Below, piece after piece: positions 44,404 to 52,505 of a DNA stretch of 64,000 nucleotides. This DNA is from an uncultured Pedobacter sp. (GTDB taxonomy: Bacteria; Bacteroidota; Bacteroidia; Sphingobacteriales; Sphingobacteriaceae). Each line of letters starts with the position of its first letter. Positions within the stretch are counted from its first letter, which is position 1. Both the position numbers and the translations under genes were made by a program. The stretch is from contig NZ_CAMLIG010000008.1 of assembly GCF_946480185.1 (NCBI RefSeq), positions 62,001 through 126,000 on the forward strand, read 5' to 3'. The notes beneath the pieces are model-generated. The model made no database searches and was not told the origin of the DNA. It saw nothing but the letters and a program-made list of their open reading frames with translations.

Positions 44404-44426
44404 TTTTTTGGATTATAAAATGAAAG

Positions 44427-44457
44427 ATCCTCGGTTAATTTAACCGGGGATTTTTTT
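44427..44457 (+). terminator. Rho-independent terminator
   Basis: Stem ATCCTCGGTTA (44427-44437) / TAACCGGGGAT (44441-44451) with one wobble pair, a 3-base loop, and seven T. It lies after the unknown lipoprotein gene and before the convergent aat gene. Confidence 0.85.
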
Positions 44458-44472
44458 GTTAAAAGCGATATA

Positions 44473-45099
44473 TTAAACCAGAAAATCCAGAAAATCTTCT
44501 CTACTTATCATTCTTGCCCCCATACTTTCTAAATGTTTGGTATAAACTTGGCAGTCAATTAATTTAATATCTGCATTTTCACAAAGCCATATTAGCGCAG
44601 TTTTTGAGGCGTTGCTCTTTTTAGCAAACATTGATTCTCCACAGAAAACCTTGTTTATCAAAACGCCATACAATCCACCAACGAGTTCATTGCCTTCCCA
44701 AACTTCAATAGAGTGTGCAAAACCTTTTTTGTGCAAATTGGCATACGCTAAAAGCATTTGACTGTTAATCCAAGTGCCATCTTGGCCTTCTCTTTTACTG
44801 TTTGCGCAGTTGCGGATAACAGCATCAAAATTATGATTATGGGTTACTCTGAATTTTTTTGAACGCAAAAGCTGATGCATGCTTTTACTGATTTTTACCT
44901 CATCCGGAAACAGCACAAACCTTTTTGGCGGGCTGTACCATAAAATAGGATCATCCTCATTAAACCAAGGGAATATCCCGTTTTGGTAGGCTAAAACCAA
45001 TCTCTCCAAAGATAAATCTCCACCAATTGCTAATAGTCCGTCTTCTTCAGCAAGTGCTGGGTCTGGAAAAATAAGTTCATCAATGAGTTGAAATATCAT
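44473..45099 (-). CDS. aat: Leucyl/phenylalanyl-tRNA--protein transferase
   Basis: A 208-residue protein of the Aat family, which adds Leu or Phe to N-terminal Arg/Lys of proteins for the N-end rule. FPDPALAEEDGLLAIGGDLSLERLVLAYQNGIFPWFNEDDPILWYSPPKRFVLFPD is the diagnostic N-terminal region (key residues G, P, W, P, R), and EVWEGNELVGGLYGVLINKVFCGESMFAK the core. It stands alone on the minus strand. Confidence 0.95.
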   Translation of the reverse strand: MIFQLIDELIFPDPALAEEDGLLAIGGDLSLERLVLAYQNGIFPWFNEDDPILWYSPPKRFVLFPDEVKISKSMHQLLRSKKFRVTHNHNFDAVIRNCANSKREGQDGTWINSQMLLAYANLHKKGFAHSIEVWEGNELVGGLYGVLINKVFCGESMFAKKSNASKTALIWLCENADIKLIDCQVYTKHLESMGARMISREDFLDFLV

Positions 45100-45203
45100 T
45101 TAATTTAAACATAAGGATTAAACCTTTTAAAACTTTGCAAGTCACAAATACACAATTAAGCTGTAGAGCTATTTGTTTTTTAAAGAGTTAGTTTTTGATA
45201 GAA

Positions 45204-45232
45204 AAGTCACCTGTGCGAGGTGGCTTTTTTTT
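45204..45232 (+). terminator. Orphan plus-strand terminator, possible end of a small RNA
   Basis: Stem AAGTCACCT (45204-45212) / AGGTGGCTT (45218-45226), loop GTGCG, followed by T's. No plus-strand gene ends near it: the last one ends at 44403 and has its own terminator. The 100 bases upstream, behind the aat start, may hold a small RNA. No convincing TAnnTTTG promoter is seen for it. Confidence 0.6.
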
Positions 45233-45464
45233 ATGGGGTAAAGATAAACTTTTTGAACCTTTGGTTTTGTTGTAAATTTTGCAATCTGCTAAACCAAAAT
45301 TAAGTTTAATCATCCTGCTTTGGAATTTACGCAGTTTTAGAGCTTCATGTTTAAAAATCACATGTTCAGAATTTATTCAATATTAAAATTGATATTTATG
45401 CGTTATCCATTAGATTTTTAATAGGGTTACAATTACTTTAAATCGGATTAATAATAGTTTTATT
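45233..45464. other. Leader region before the Rieske cassette
   Basis: An AT-rich stretch without a gene. GTAAATTTTGC near 45271 resembles a -7 box with one extra base, and TTGG/TTTTG words lie upstream. I see no clear hairpin or repeat. Confidence 0.3.
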
Positions 45465-45887
45465 ATGGACAGAAAGGAATTTTTAGCTTCAATAGGACTT
45501 GGTGTGGCAACAGTGGCAGTTTTTAACTGCTTAGGCTGTTCCAAATCATTTACTGGAGATCCATCAACACCTGGCCCAACCAATGTTGACCTTACTTTAG
45601 ATTTATCAGCGTCGGCAAACTCGGTATTAAAAAATAACGGAGGTTATATTTATACGAACGGAATTATTGTAGCCCGTAACATGGCAGGCGAATACATTGC
45701 AGTGTCAGAAACTTGCCGACATGAAAGCACAAGAGTGATTTATTTGGCAAATTATCACGAGTTTTATTGTCAAAGGCATGGTGCTACTTATTCAGAAACG
45801 GGGGTTTCTGCCGGTATCCAGACCAACTTGCCTTTAACCAAATACAACACACAACTTACAGGTACAAGTCTTCGCATCTTTTCTTAA
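45465..45887 (+). CDS. Rieske [2Fe-2S] lipoprotein
   Basis: A 140-residue protein. The N-terminus DRKEFLASIGLG is Tat-like, although it has RK rather than RR. A hydrophobic stretch and the lipobox-like CLGC follow. The Rieske motifs are complete: ETCRHES (Cys-x-His) and FYCQRHGATYSETG (Cys-x-x-His-Gly). The domain is small and ends LPLTKYNTQLTGTSLRIFS. It is probably an extracytoplasmic electron carrier. It leads a five-gene cassette with thioredoxin, ApbE, DUF4266 and DUF3570 genes. Compare the degenerate relative at 32536-32952. Confidence 0.88.
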   Translation: MDRKEFLASIGLGVATVAVFNCLGCSKSFTGDPSTPGPTNVDLTLDLSASANSVLKNNGGYIYTNGIIVARNMAGEYIAVSETCRHESTRVIYLANYHEFYCQRHGATYSETGVSAGIQTNLPLTKYNTQLTGTSLRIFS

Positions 45888-45905
45888 AACATAAATATTT
45901 ACATT

Positions 45906-46334
45906 ATGAAACTATTAAGCATTTTCTTATTATCCTTCTTATTCTCGGGAAGTCCCTGGGTTTTAGATTTTAAACAAGCACAAACAGAGGCTAAACAAAA
46001 TCACAAACATATTCTGATCAGTTTTTCAGGTTCAGATTGGTGTGGTCCTTGTATCCGTACCCATAAAGAGATTTTAGACAAAGAAGCTTTTGGGGATTAT
46101 GCCGATAAAAATTTGGTTTTGGTAAGAGCTGATTTCCCACGATTAAAAAAGAATCAGCTTCCGGCAGAGCAAATGAAAAAAAATAACGATTTAGCAGTAA
46201 AGTATAATCCAGAAGGAGATTTTCCTTTAACTGTTTTAACCGATGAAACTGGGAAGGTTATTAAAGAATGGAAAGGATTTCCAAATTGTTCTTCGGAAGA
46301 GTTTGTGAAACAAGTAGAAAATGCAATTAACTGA
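45906..46334 (+). CDS. Secreted thioredoxin-fold protein
   Basis: A 142-residue protein with a signal peptide (LLSIFLLSFLFSGSPW) and a thioredoxin-7-like domain. The redox motif is SDWCGPCIRTHKEIL, and the cis-Pro segment is DFPLTVLTDETGKV. It probably handles disulfides or thiols of partner proteins in the periplasm. It begins 18 bases after the Rieske gene, and its last 14 bases overlap apbE. Natural clients are the Cys-rich DUF4266 lipoprotein downstream or the Rieske protein (inference). Confidence 0.9.
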   Translation: MKLLSIFLLSFLFSGSPWVLDFKQAQTEAKQNHKHILISFSGSDWCGPCIRTHKEILDKEAFGDYADKNLVLVRADFPRLKKNQLPAEQMKKNNDLAVKYNPEGDFPLTVLTDETGKVIKEWKGFPNCSSEEFVKQVENAIN

Positions 46335-47280
46335 TTCGGGAAAATTTCAGGTATTTAAGCAGTCTATGAAATTGATGGGAAATCAATTCGAGATTTCTGT
46401 GGTTGCTGATGATGAAGCTTTTGCTAATGAAAAAATAAGCGATGCTGTTGCCGAAATTAAAAGGATAGAGCAATTACTCACTACTTTTAAGCCCGATAGC
46501 CAAACCAATCAAATCAACGGAAATGCAGGTATTGCACCGGTTAAAGTTGATGCGGAAGTTTTTTATCTCATTCAGCGCTCCATCCGTATTTCTGAAATTA
46601 GCCAAGGTGCATTTGATATTACCTACGGTTCTTTAGATAAACGTTTCTGGAATTTTGATACAGAAATGGACAGTTTGCCTGATAAGGAAACTGCGAAAAA
46701 ATCTGTTGAATTGATTAATTATAAAAATATAATTCTTAATGCTGATGACCATACGGTTTTCTTAAAAAAGAAAGGTATGCGAATTGGCTTTGGGGGAATT
46801 GGTAAAGGTTACGCAGCCGATAGCGCAAAAAGACTTTTACAGGAAGCAGGTGTAGCAAACGGAATTGTAAATGCATCGGGAGATTTAACAACTTGGGGAA
46901 TGCAACCAACAGGCCAACCCTGGACAGTAGGAATAGCAGATCCTGAACATAAATTAAAGCCATTCTCATATATGAACATCAGCAATATGGCCATTGCTAC
47001 ATCAGGTAATTATGAGAAGTTTGCAGTAATTAATGGTAAAAAATATTCCCATACGATTGATCCGCATACAGGTTTCCCGGTAGCGGGAATAAAGAGCGTT
47101 AGTATTATTTGCCCTCAGGCCGAGCTGGCAGATGCGTTAGCAACTCCGGTTACTGTAATGGGCGTAGAAGTTGGTTTAAACCTCATTAACCAGTTAAATA
47201 ATATAGCCTGTATTATTATTGATGATGATAATAAATTATACACATCAAAAAATATAAATATCAAAAAAACAATAGCCTAA
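46321..47280 (+). CDS. apbE: ApbE-family FAD:protein FMN transferase
   Basis: A 319-residue ApbE protein. Signature parts are QGAFDITYGSLD, the FGGIGKGYAADSAKRLL motif, NASGDLTTWG and KYSHTIDPHTGFPV with the C-terminal DALATPVTVMG. ApbE attaches FMN to Ser/Thr of target proteins, normally outside the cytoplasm. No signal peptide is visible with the start at 46321, an ATG inside the thioredoxin gene; a later ATG at 46366 would not add one. No FMN-binding (NqrC/RnfG-like) target is encoded in the window, so its substrate is open. Confidence 0.92.
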   Translation: MQLTDSGKFQVFKQSMKLMGNQFEISVVADDEAFANEKISDAVAEIKRIEQLLTTFKPDSQTNQINGNAGIAPVKVDAEVFYLIQRSIRISEISQGAFDITYGSLDKRFWNFDTEMDSLPDKETAKKSVELINYKNIILNADDHTVFLKKKGMRIGFGGIGKGYAADSAKRLLQEAGVANGIVNASGDLTTWGMQPTGQPWTVGIADPEHKLKPFSYMNISNMAIATSGNYEKFAVINGKKYSHTIDPHTGFPVAGIKSVSIICPQAELADALATPVTVMGVEVGLNLINQLNNIACIIIDDDNKLYTSKNINIKKTIA

Positions 47281-47299
47281 TGTCTAAAGCCCACACAAT

Positions 47300-47518
47300 A
47301 TGAAAAAACTAACACCCTATGCAATTTTAGCATTTTCGCTAGTTGCATTTAGCTCTTGCGGAAATGTAAAGGCTTATGAGAAAATGAAATTAAGAGATGC
47401 TGAAATGGAGCTTGGCGCAAGAAGAGCAGAGAAATTTGAGCAAAACTTTCAGCTTTACCGCGAGGGTTCCTCAGGTGCTAACGGTGGTAAAAGTGGTGGT
47501 GGTTGTGGTTGTAACTAA
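47300..47518 (+). CDS. DUF4266 small Cys-tailed lipoprotein
   Basis: A 72-residue protein with a lipoprotein signal (LVAFSSCGNVKAYEK, lipid Cys at residue 20). A short charged helix follows, and the tail YREGSSGANGG..GGGCGCN. The invariant-looking Gly-rich CGCN end and the preceding MKLRDAEMEL segment match DUF4266. No function is established. The two Cys could bind a metal or carry a modification (inference). It lies between apbE and DUF3570. Confidence 0.88.
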   Translation: MKKLTPYAILAFSLVAFSSCGNVKAYEKMKLRDAEMELGARRAEKFEQNFQLYREGSSGANGGKSGGGCGCN

Positions 47519-47535
47519 ATCTTTTAATTGTTAAT

Positions 47536-48738
47536 ATGAAATACATTTCATTAACTGTAGTTGCACTTTATTTAGGTATTGTTGCAAGCTTTGCTCAAAC
47601 CGTAAAAAGAGACACACTACCTTACCAAAAGCAAAAATTAAAATTTGAACAGGCTGATTTGGTGAACAGCTATTACCATCAGGATGGTAATAATTCGGCA
47701 GTGACTGGCGGTGTTGGGACAGAAAAATTAACTGATTTTTCAAATACGTTTGATTTACAGCTTTCGCGTTACGGCAAAACAGGATTAAAGCATACCTATA
47801 ATTTTGAATTAGGTTTTGATACTTACACCTCTGCCTCATCGGATAATATAGACCCGAGCACTCACAGTGGTCCATCACATATTGATGTGAGAGTATATCC
47901 TTCCATTAGTTGGGATATTGCCAACGAGCAAAAGGGACATAGTTTTGGGTTTGATGTTTCCACTTCGCATGAGTTTGATTACACTTCTTTTGGTGGCGGA
48001 TTACATTATTCTAAATCATCAAAGGATAAAAATACCGAGCTGGAAGTAAAATTAAAAGCCTTTTTTGATACTTGGCATGTGATTTTGCCCTACGAGTTAC
48101 GCCCGGATAATGCGGGTGGACCGGGATATCAGCAGGGTGATCATGCGCCACGAAATTCTTTTAGCGCTGCGATAAGCTTGTCGCAAGTATTTACCAAAAA
48201 TTTCCAAGCATTATTAATGATAGAACCGGCTTACCAAGCTGGTTTATTGGCCACGCGGTATCAAAGAGTTTATTTTACAGATTTGTCTCTCAGATCAGAA
48301 TATTTACCGGATAACCGCTTAAAACTGCCTATTGGAGCCCGGTTAAATTATTTTTTAGGCGATAACATTGTCTTCCGCTCTTTCTTTAGGTATTATGCGG
48401 ATAACTGGGGCATTAAATCAGAAACTGCAGAATTAGAAACAGCAATAAAACTAAATCCTTTTGCTTCTATTAGTCCGTTTTACAGATATTACCAACAAAC
48501 TGCCGCCGATTATTTTAACAGTTATGGGCAACATCAGATAAGCGAACAATTTTATAGCAGCGATTATGATTTGTCCAAGTTTCATAGCAGTTACTTTGGC
48601 GCAGGAATTAGGCTTGCCCCACCAGCAGGTGTTTTAGGAATTGCAAAACTTTCTATGTTAGAATTAAGATACGGACATTATGTAAGAAGCAATGGCTTAA
48701 ATTCTAATATCGTCAGCATGAACCTTAGGTTTAGATAA
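47536..48738 (+). CDS. DUF3570 outer-membrane beta-barrel protein
   Basis: A 400-residue protein with a signal peptide (ALYLGIVASFAQ). The body is rich in alternating amphipathic strands with aromatic girdles (RVYPSISWDIANEQ, FRSFFRYYADNW, LELRYGHYVRSN) and ends with a C-terminal strand closing in FRF-like R-F-R. The segments KFEQADLVNSYYHQDGNNSAVTGGVGTEKL and LRPDNAGGPGYQ fit DUF3570. It is probably an outer-membrane barrel. The partnership with DUF4266 and ApbE is recurrent in bacteria to my knowledge. A bidirectional terminator follows. Confidence 0.88.
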   Translation: MKYISLTVVALYLGIVASFAQTVKRDTLPYQKQKLKFEQADLVNSYYHQDGNNSAVTGGVGTEKLTDFSNTFDLQLSRYGKTGLKHTYNFELGFDTYTSASSDNIDPSTHSGPSHIDVRVYPSISWDIANEQKGHSFGFDVSTSHEFDYTSFGGGLHYSKSSKDKNTELEVKLKAFFDTWHVILPYELRPDNAGGPGYQQGDHAPRNSFSAAISLSQVFTKNFQALLMIEPAYQAGLLATRYQRVYFTDLSLRSEYLPDNRLKLPIGARLNYFLGDNIVFRSFFRYYADNWGIKSETAELETAIKLNPFASISPFYRYYQQTAADYFNSYGQHQISEQFYSSDYDLSKFHSSYFGAGIRLAPPAGVLGIAKLSMLELRYGHYVRSNGLNSNIVSMNLRFR

Positions 48739-48762
48739 ATTAAGCTTAAAAGTGTTAAAAAT

Positions 48763-48799
48763 AAAAAGCCCACCTTCGCGGATGCAAGGTGGGCTTTTT
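48763..48799. terminator. Bidirectional rho-independent terminator
   Basis: Perfect 14-bp stem AAAAAGCCCACCTT (48763-48776) / AAGGTGGGCTTTTT (48786-48799) with a 9-base loop. It has T-runs on both strands and serves the DUF3570 gene and the convergent minus-strand gene. Confidence 0.9.
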
Positions 48800-48832
48800 A
48801 TTTACAGAAACTGTAAATTATAGTCCCAAAAC

Positions 48833-49399
48833 TTAACCTAGTCTTTTAGTTAACAATTCTTCAACTTTTTTAAAGAATTGCAAAGGCTTTAACTGTCGCC
48901 AGTTTAAATCGTCTAAATGACCACCAAAGTTGATGTAATAATCAATGTTGTTGGTTTTAAACTCGTCAATTACGTGTTCCCTAAAATTAACTCCCGCAAT
49001 CCAACCGTTTTCAACTTCCTGGAACCATTCCTCATAATAACAATCATCTGAAGAATGAAAGTTCAATACGTTTTCTCCGATAAGGATAAATTTGTCAATT
49101 CCTTCACCAATAATAGATTCTAAAATCTCTCTTTTTAACAACATAATATCATTGTCTATCGCATCGTTCCATTCGCCAATAAACTCAATAATTGCATAGT
49201 GGCGGTCATAATCAACAAAGAGAACTTTTAGGTATAGCGTGTTTGACCCAAAGAAATCCCACTGCGGATGCAATAAATAATTATAAATCTGTTTGTCGTA
49301 TTCAAACTCACTGTATTGTGTTTCGTAAAATGGGGAGCGCTCATCTTCTGCTGCTATATAATCATCCCTCCATTTGTAATAAGGTTCTATTTCATGCAT
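48833..49399 (-). CDS. Conserved protein of unknown function
   Basis: A 188-residue soluble acidic protein rich in Tyr, Trp, Asp and Glu (PYYKWRDDYIAAEDERSPFY, HPQWDFFGSNTLYLKVLFVDYDRHYAIIEFIGEW). No signal peptide or helix. I do not recognise a characterised family; it looks like a lineage-restricted Bacteroidota protein. It is 11 bases downstream of murQ on the same strand and so probably in its operon. Confidence 0.75.
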   Translation of the reverse strand: MHEIEPYYKWRDDYIAAEDERSPFYETQYSEFEYDKQIYNYLLHPQWDFFGSNTLYLKVLFVDYDRHYAIIEFIGEWNDAIDNDIMLLKREILESIIGEGIDKFILIGENVLNFHSSDDCYYEEWFQEVENGWIAGVNFREHVIDEFKTNNIDYYINFGGHLDDLNWRQLKPLQFFKKVEELLTKRLG

Positions 49400-49410
49400 A
49401 TTTTATTTAA

Positions 49411-50229
49411 TTATTGGAGGCTTGCCAAGTATGCTTCCACCGCTTTTCTAACACTTCCGTGGCTATTTAGTAATTGCGCAGCCATTTCTTTGTTTACGCC
49501 GGTTTCCGCAATTATCATATTGATTCCGCGGTTCACCAGTTTATTATTGGTTAACTGCATATCCACCATTTTATTACCTTTTACCTTGCCTAATTTTATC
49601 ATTAAGGAGGTACTTATCATATTTAAAACCAGCTTCTGTGCAGTTCCGGCTTTCATACGGGTAGAGCCGGTTAAATATTCTGGACCAACAATTACTTCAA
49701 TTGGGTGTTTTGCATTTGCGGCCACTGCGCTATCGGCATTGCAAACAATGCAGGCAGTTAGTAAACCCATTTCGTTGGCTTTTTTTAAACCGCCAATTAC
49801 GTAAGGCGTTCTTCCCGAGGCGGCAATACCCACCAAAACATCATTTTTACCGATATTGAATTGCTGCAGATCTTTCCAAGCCTGTTCTACATCATCTTCT
49901 GCATTTTCAACGGCTTTTCTAATTGCGGTATCTCCGCCGGCAATAATACCAACTACTAAATCAAACGGAACGCCAAAGGTTGGAGGACATTCAGACGCAT
50001 CTACAACGCCCAATCTTCCACTAGTGCCGGCACCAATATAAAATAAACGTCCGCCAGCTTTCATTTCTTCAACGGCTTTATTCACAAAAGCTTCTATCCG
50101 AGGAATCACTTTTTCAACAGCCAAGGGCACAGTTTTATCTTCTTGGTTGATGTTTGTTAAAATCTCTAATGTAGATTTATGCTCCAAATTATCATAAAGC
50201 GAATCTTGTTCTGTTACTTCAATAGCCAT
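49411..50229 (-). CDS. murQ: N-acetylmuramic acid 6-phosphate etherase
   Basis: A 272-residue SIS-domain protein cleaving the lactyl ether of MurNAc-6-P in cell-wall recycling. Family segments are GGRLFYIGAGTSGRLGVVDASECPPTFG, ENAEDDVEQAW, VGIAASGRTPYVIGGLKKA, PEYLTGSTRMKAGTAQKLVLNMIST and the Glu general-base region. An operon with the unknown gene downstream is likely. Confidence 0.95.
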   Translation of the reverse strand: MAIEVTEQDSLYDNLEHKSTLEILTNINQEDKTVPLAVEKVIPRIEAFVNKAVEEMKAGGRLFYIGAGTSGRLGVVDASECPPTFGVPFDLVVGIIAGGDTAIRKAVENAEDDVEQAWKDLQQFNIGKNDVLVGIAASGRTPYVIGGLKKANEMGLLTACIVCNADSAVAANAKHPIEVIVGPEYLTGSTRMKAGTAQKLVLNMISTSLMIKLGKVKGNKMVDMQLTNNKLVNRGINMIIAETGVNKEMAAQLLNSHGSVRKAVEAYLASLQ

Positions 50230-50515
50230 GACGTTTTTTTAACGAAAGTCGGAAAAATATAACTGAAAAGGAATTGTTAAAATTGTTTTGACACAGGGTT
50301 TTTTATTTCCAAAGTTGATTGTTGGTTTTTAAAAGGGAGATTTTGTTTTGGCAATAATGCACCACAACTTCGGTTAAGATACTTATATATAGGTTGACTA
50401 AAATTCTTTCTCCATAAAACCCGTCTTTATGTTTTTAAAATAGCACTTAAATTTTTATGATATATTTTGTTGAATTATAGTAATTAGCACATTAATTATT
50501 AGTTATTTTGCGGTA
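50230..50515. other. Divergent intergenic region between murQ and ctpA
   Basis: 286 AT-rich bases without a gene. A weak -7-like GTTATTTTGC lies 6 bases before the ctpA ATG. No repeats or hairpins stand out. Confidence 0.3.
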
Positions 50516-52144
50516 ATGATTCCCGATAGAAAAAGTGCCTTTAGTTACTTCATTATAGCCTTAATAGCAGTGTTTTTTGGTGTTATTTTGGGGGCTACTT
50601 ATGAGGAAAACAGAGCGACCAGCAGTTCGGGATTTCCATCTTTCGCGATCAACAATAATCAAAAATTAGACAAGATTTTAAGTGTTATTAAAAGCAATTA
50701 TGTGGATTCTGTAAACACGGATTCGTTACAGAAACTTGCGATAGATGATATATTAGGCGGTTTAGATCCGCACACAGTTTATTTGCCACCAATGGCAGCC
50801 AAATCTCAGAACGAAAATTTAGAAGGTAATTTTGACGGGATTGGAATAGAGTATTATGTGTTAAACGATACGTTATTGGTTACATCCGTAAGAGAAAAAG
50901 GCCCATCAGAAAAAGCAGGAGTACATAAAGGCGACAAGATTATTGCGGTTAATGGCGAAAGCGTAATTGTAAAAAATGATGCCGATAAGATGGTGGATAA
51001 GCTCCGTGGAAAAAGTGGCAGTACCGTTAACATTGCGGTTTTAAGAAACGGATTTGAAAAACCTATTTCTTTAGCCATTGAACGCGGGAAAATTGTAGTC
51101 AGCAGTATAGATGTGGCTTACATGATTAAACCCGAAATTGGTTTTATAAAAATCACCCGGTTTGGCGCCAATACCGCAGAAGATTTTATCAGCGATTTAA
51201 CTGCTTTACAAAAGAAAGGTATGAAAAGCCTGATTTTGGATTTGAGAGGAAATGGCGGGGGCTATTTGAATGCGGCCACTTCTTTAGCCGATCAGTTTTT
51301 AGGAGACAAACAACTTATTGTTTACACAAAAGGATTGCATGAGCCTCGTACAGATTATAAAGCCACCGCAGATGGGCTTTTTGAGAAAGGGAAATTGGTT
51401 ATTTTGATTGATGAAGGTACAGCATCGGCCAGTGAAATTTTATCAGGAGCAATTCAGGATTTAGATAGAGGTCTGATAATTGGTCGTCGTTCCTTTGGAA
51501 AAGGCTTGGTACAAGAACAATTTAGCTTTGGCGATGGTTCTGCCATGAATTTGACCATTGCCCGGTATTACACACCAAGTGGAAGATCCATTCAAAAATC
51601 ATATAGCAAAGGAATAAAAGCGTACAGAGGAGAAATCAACCATCGTTTTGAGCATGGCGATTATACATCTTTAGACAGCGCTTTAACCGACAGTACTTTT
51701 ATGAGCAAGCAGAAAAAGTACAAAACGCTAAAGGGCAGAACTGTTTATGCCGGTGGCGGTATTTTACCCGATGTTTTTGTGCCTTTAGATACATCGAGGT
51801 TTACAAAGGTTTATCAGGAAATTAACGCTAGAGGTTTAGTATCTGAATTTGTATATGACAAATTAACCAATAGCATAAAAACCGGCCAGTTTAAAACCTT
51901 AGCCAATTTTAAAAATAACTACCAGTTTACCGATAATGATTACAATAGTTTTTTAAACTATTGTACTGCCAAAAAAGTAGAGGTTGATAAAGCGCAGGCG
52001 CAAATCTCAAAACCTTTGCTTATTAACCAAATTAAGGCAATGCTTGCAAGGTATTATTTTGGCGAAGAGGGTTTTTATGCCATTTATTCTATTGATGATG
52101 CTTTTATAAATGTGGCACTTGATAAACTAAAAAACCCGGCCTAA
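50516..52144 (+). CDS. ctpA: C-terminal processing peptidase (S41 family)
   Basis: A 542-residue protease with an N-terminal membrane anchor (FSYFIIALIAVFFGVILGATY). A PDZ domain follows (GIGIEYYVLNDTLLVTSVREKGPSEKAGVHKGDKI), then the S41 domain. The catalytic Ser is in LIDEGTASASEILSGA and the Lys in GRRSFGKGLVQEQFSF. It degrades or trims periplasmic proteins at their C-terminus. The TAA stop lies in the loop of its own terminator. Confidence 0.94.
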   Translation: MIPDRKSAFSYFIIALIAVFFGVILGATYEENRATSSSGFPSFAINNNQKLDKILSVIKSNYVDSVNTDSLQKLAIDDILGGLDPHTVYLPPMAAKSQNENLEGNFDGIGIEYYVLNDTLLVTSVREKGPSEKAGVHKGDKIIAVNGESVIVKNDADKMVDKLRGKSGSTVNIAVLRNGFEKPISLAIERGKIVVSSIDVAYMIKPEIGFIKITRFGANTAEDFISDLTALQKKGMKSLILDLRGNGGGYLNAATSLADQFLGDKQLIVYTKGLHEPRTDYKATADGLFEKGKLVILIDEGTASASEILSGAIQDLDRGLIIGRRSFGKGLVQEQFSFGDGSAMNLTIARYYTPSGRSIQKSYSKGIKAYRGEINHRFEHGDYTSLDSALTDSTFMSKQKKYKTLKGRTVYAGGGILPDVFVPLDTSRFTKVYQEINARGLVSEFVYDKLTNSIKTGQFKTLANFKNNYQFTDNDYNSFLNYCTAKKVEVDKAQAQISKPLLINQIKAMLARYYFGEEGFYAIYSIDDAFINVALDKLKNPA

Positions 52145-52156
52145 GCCAGGTTTTTC
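52130..52156. terminator. Bidirectional terminator whose loop holds the ctpA stop codon
   Basis: AAAAACC (52130-52136) pairs with GGTTTTT (52149-52155), and GGC (52138-52140) with GCC (52145-52147). The loop CTAA (52141-52144) contains the ctpA stop. The reverse strand also ends in T's and can serve the convergent lipoprotein gene. Confidence 0.7.
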
Positions 52157-52174
52157 TATTCTTCTTCATCAAAT

Positions 52175-52390
52175 TTATTTCTTTTGATTTTTTATAGCTA
52201 AGCTATCAGTAGCAACACTATCTACAGCTAAGTTATCTTTTGCGGTAGTATCGGCTAAAGCCGAGTTTAGTAAAGAATCTGCAGCAGTTTGATTTGCAGC
52301 ATCTATTTGTTCTTCTGTTTTTTGCTGGTTATGACAAGCTGCAAGTGATAAAGAAGCTGCTACTGCAAAAAGGACGATAAATTTTCTCAT
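52175..52390 (-). CDS. Small lipoprotein
   Basis: A 71-residue protein with a lipoprotein signal (AAASLSLAACHNQQ) and a low-complexity Ala/Asp/Ser/Thr-rich tail (SALADTTAKDNLAVDSVATDSLA). No known domain. Proteins of this type are frequent in Bacteroidota. It converges on ctpA and lies downstream of der on the same strand, separated by a palindromic repeat. Confidence 0.75.
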   Translation of the reverse strand: MRKFIVLFAVAASLSLAACHNQQKTEEQIDAANQTAADSLLNSALADTTAKDNLAVDSVATDSLAIKNQKK

Positions 52391-52426
52391 GTTGTTTTTT
52401 TTAATAGTTAATGGATTAGGGTCGGC

Positions 52427-52500
52427 AGTCTAAAGTCGGTTGTCCGTAGCCTGTGTCACCACTCAAACTGCGGACAACGGACTTCTTTTAACTTCAGACT
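52427..52500. repeat. Imperfect palindrome of AGTC/GACT words
   Basis: AGTCTAAAGTCGGTTGTCCG (52427-52446) faces CGGACAACGGACTTC (52471-52485) and ACTTCAGACT (52491-52500). The spacer lies between der and the small lipoprotein gene. There is no T-run, so a terminator is unlikely. Confidence 0.5.
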
Positions 52501-52505
52501 TCCTT

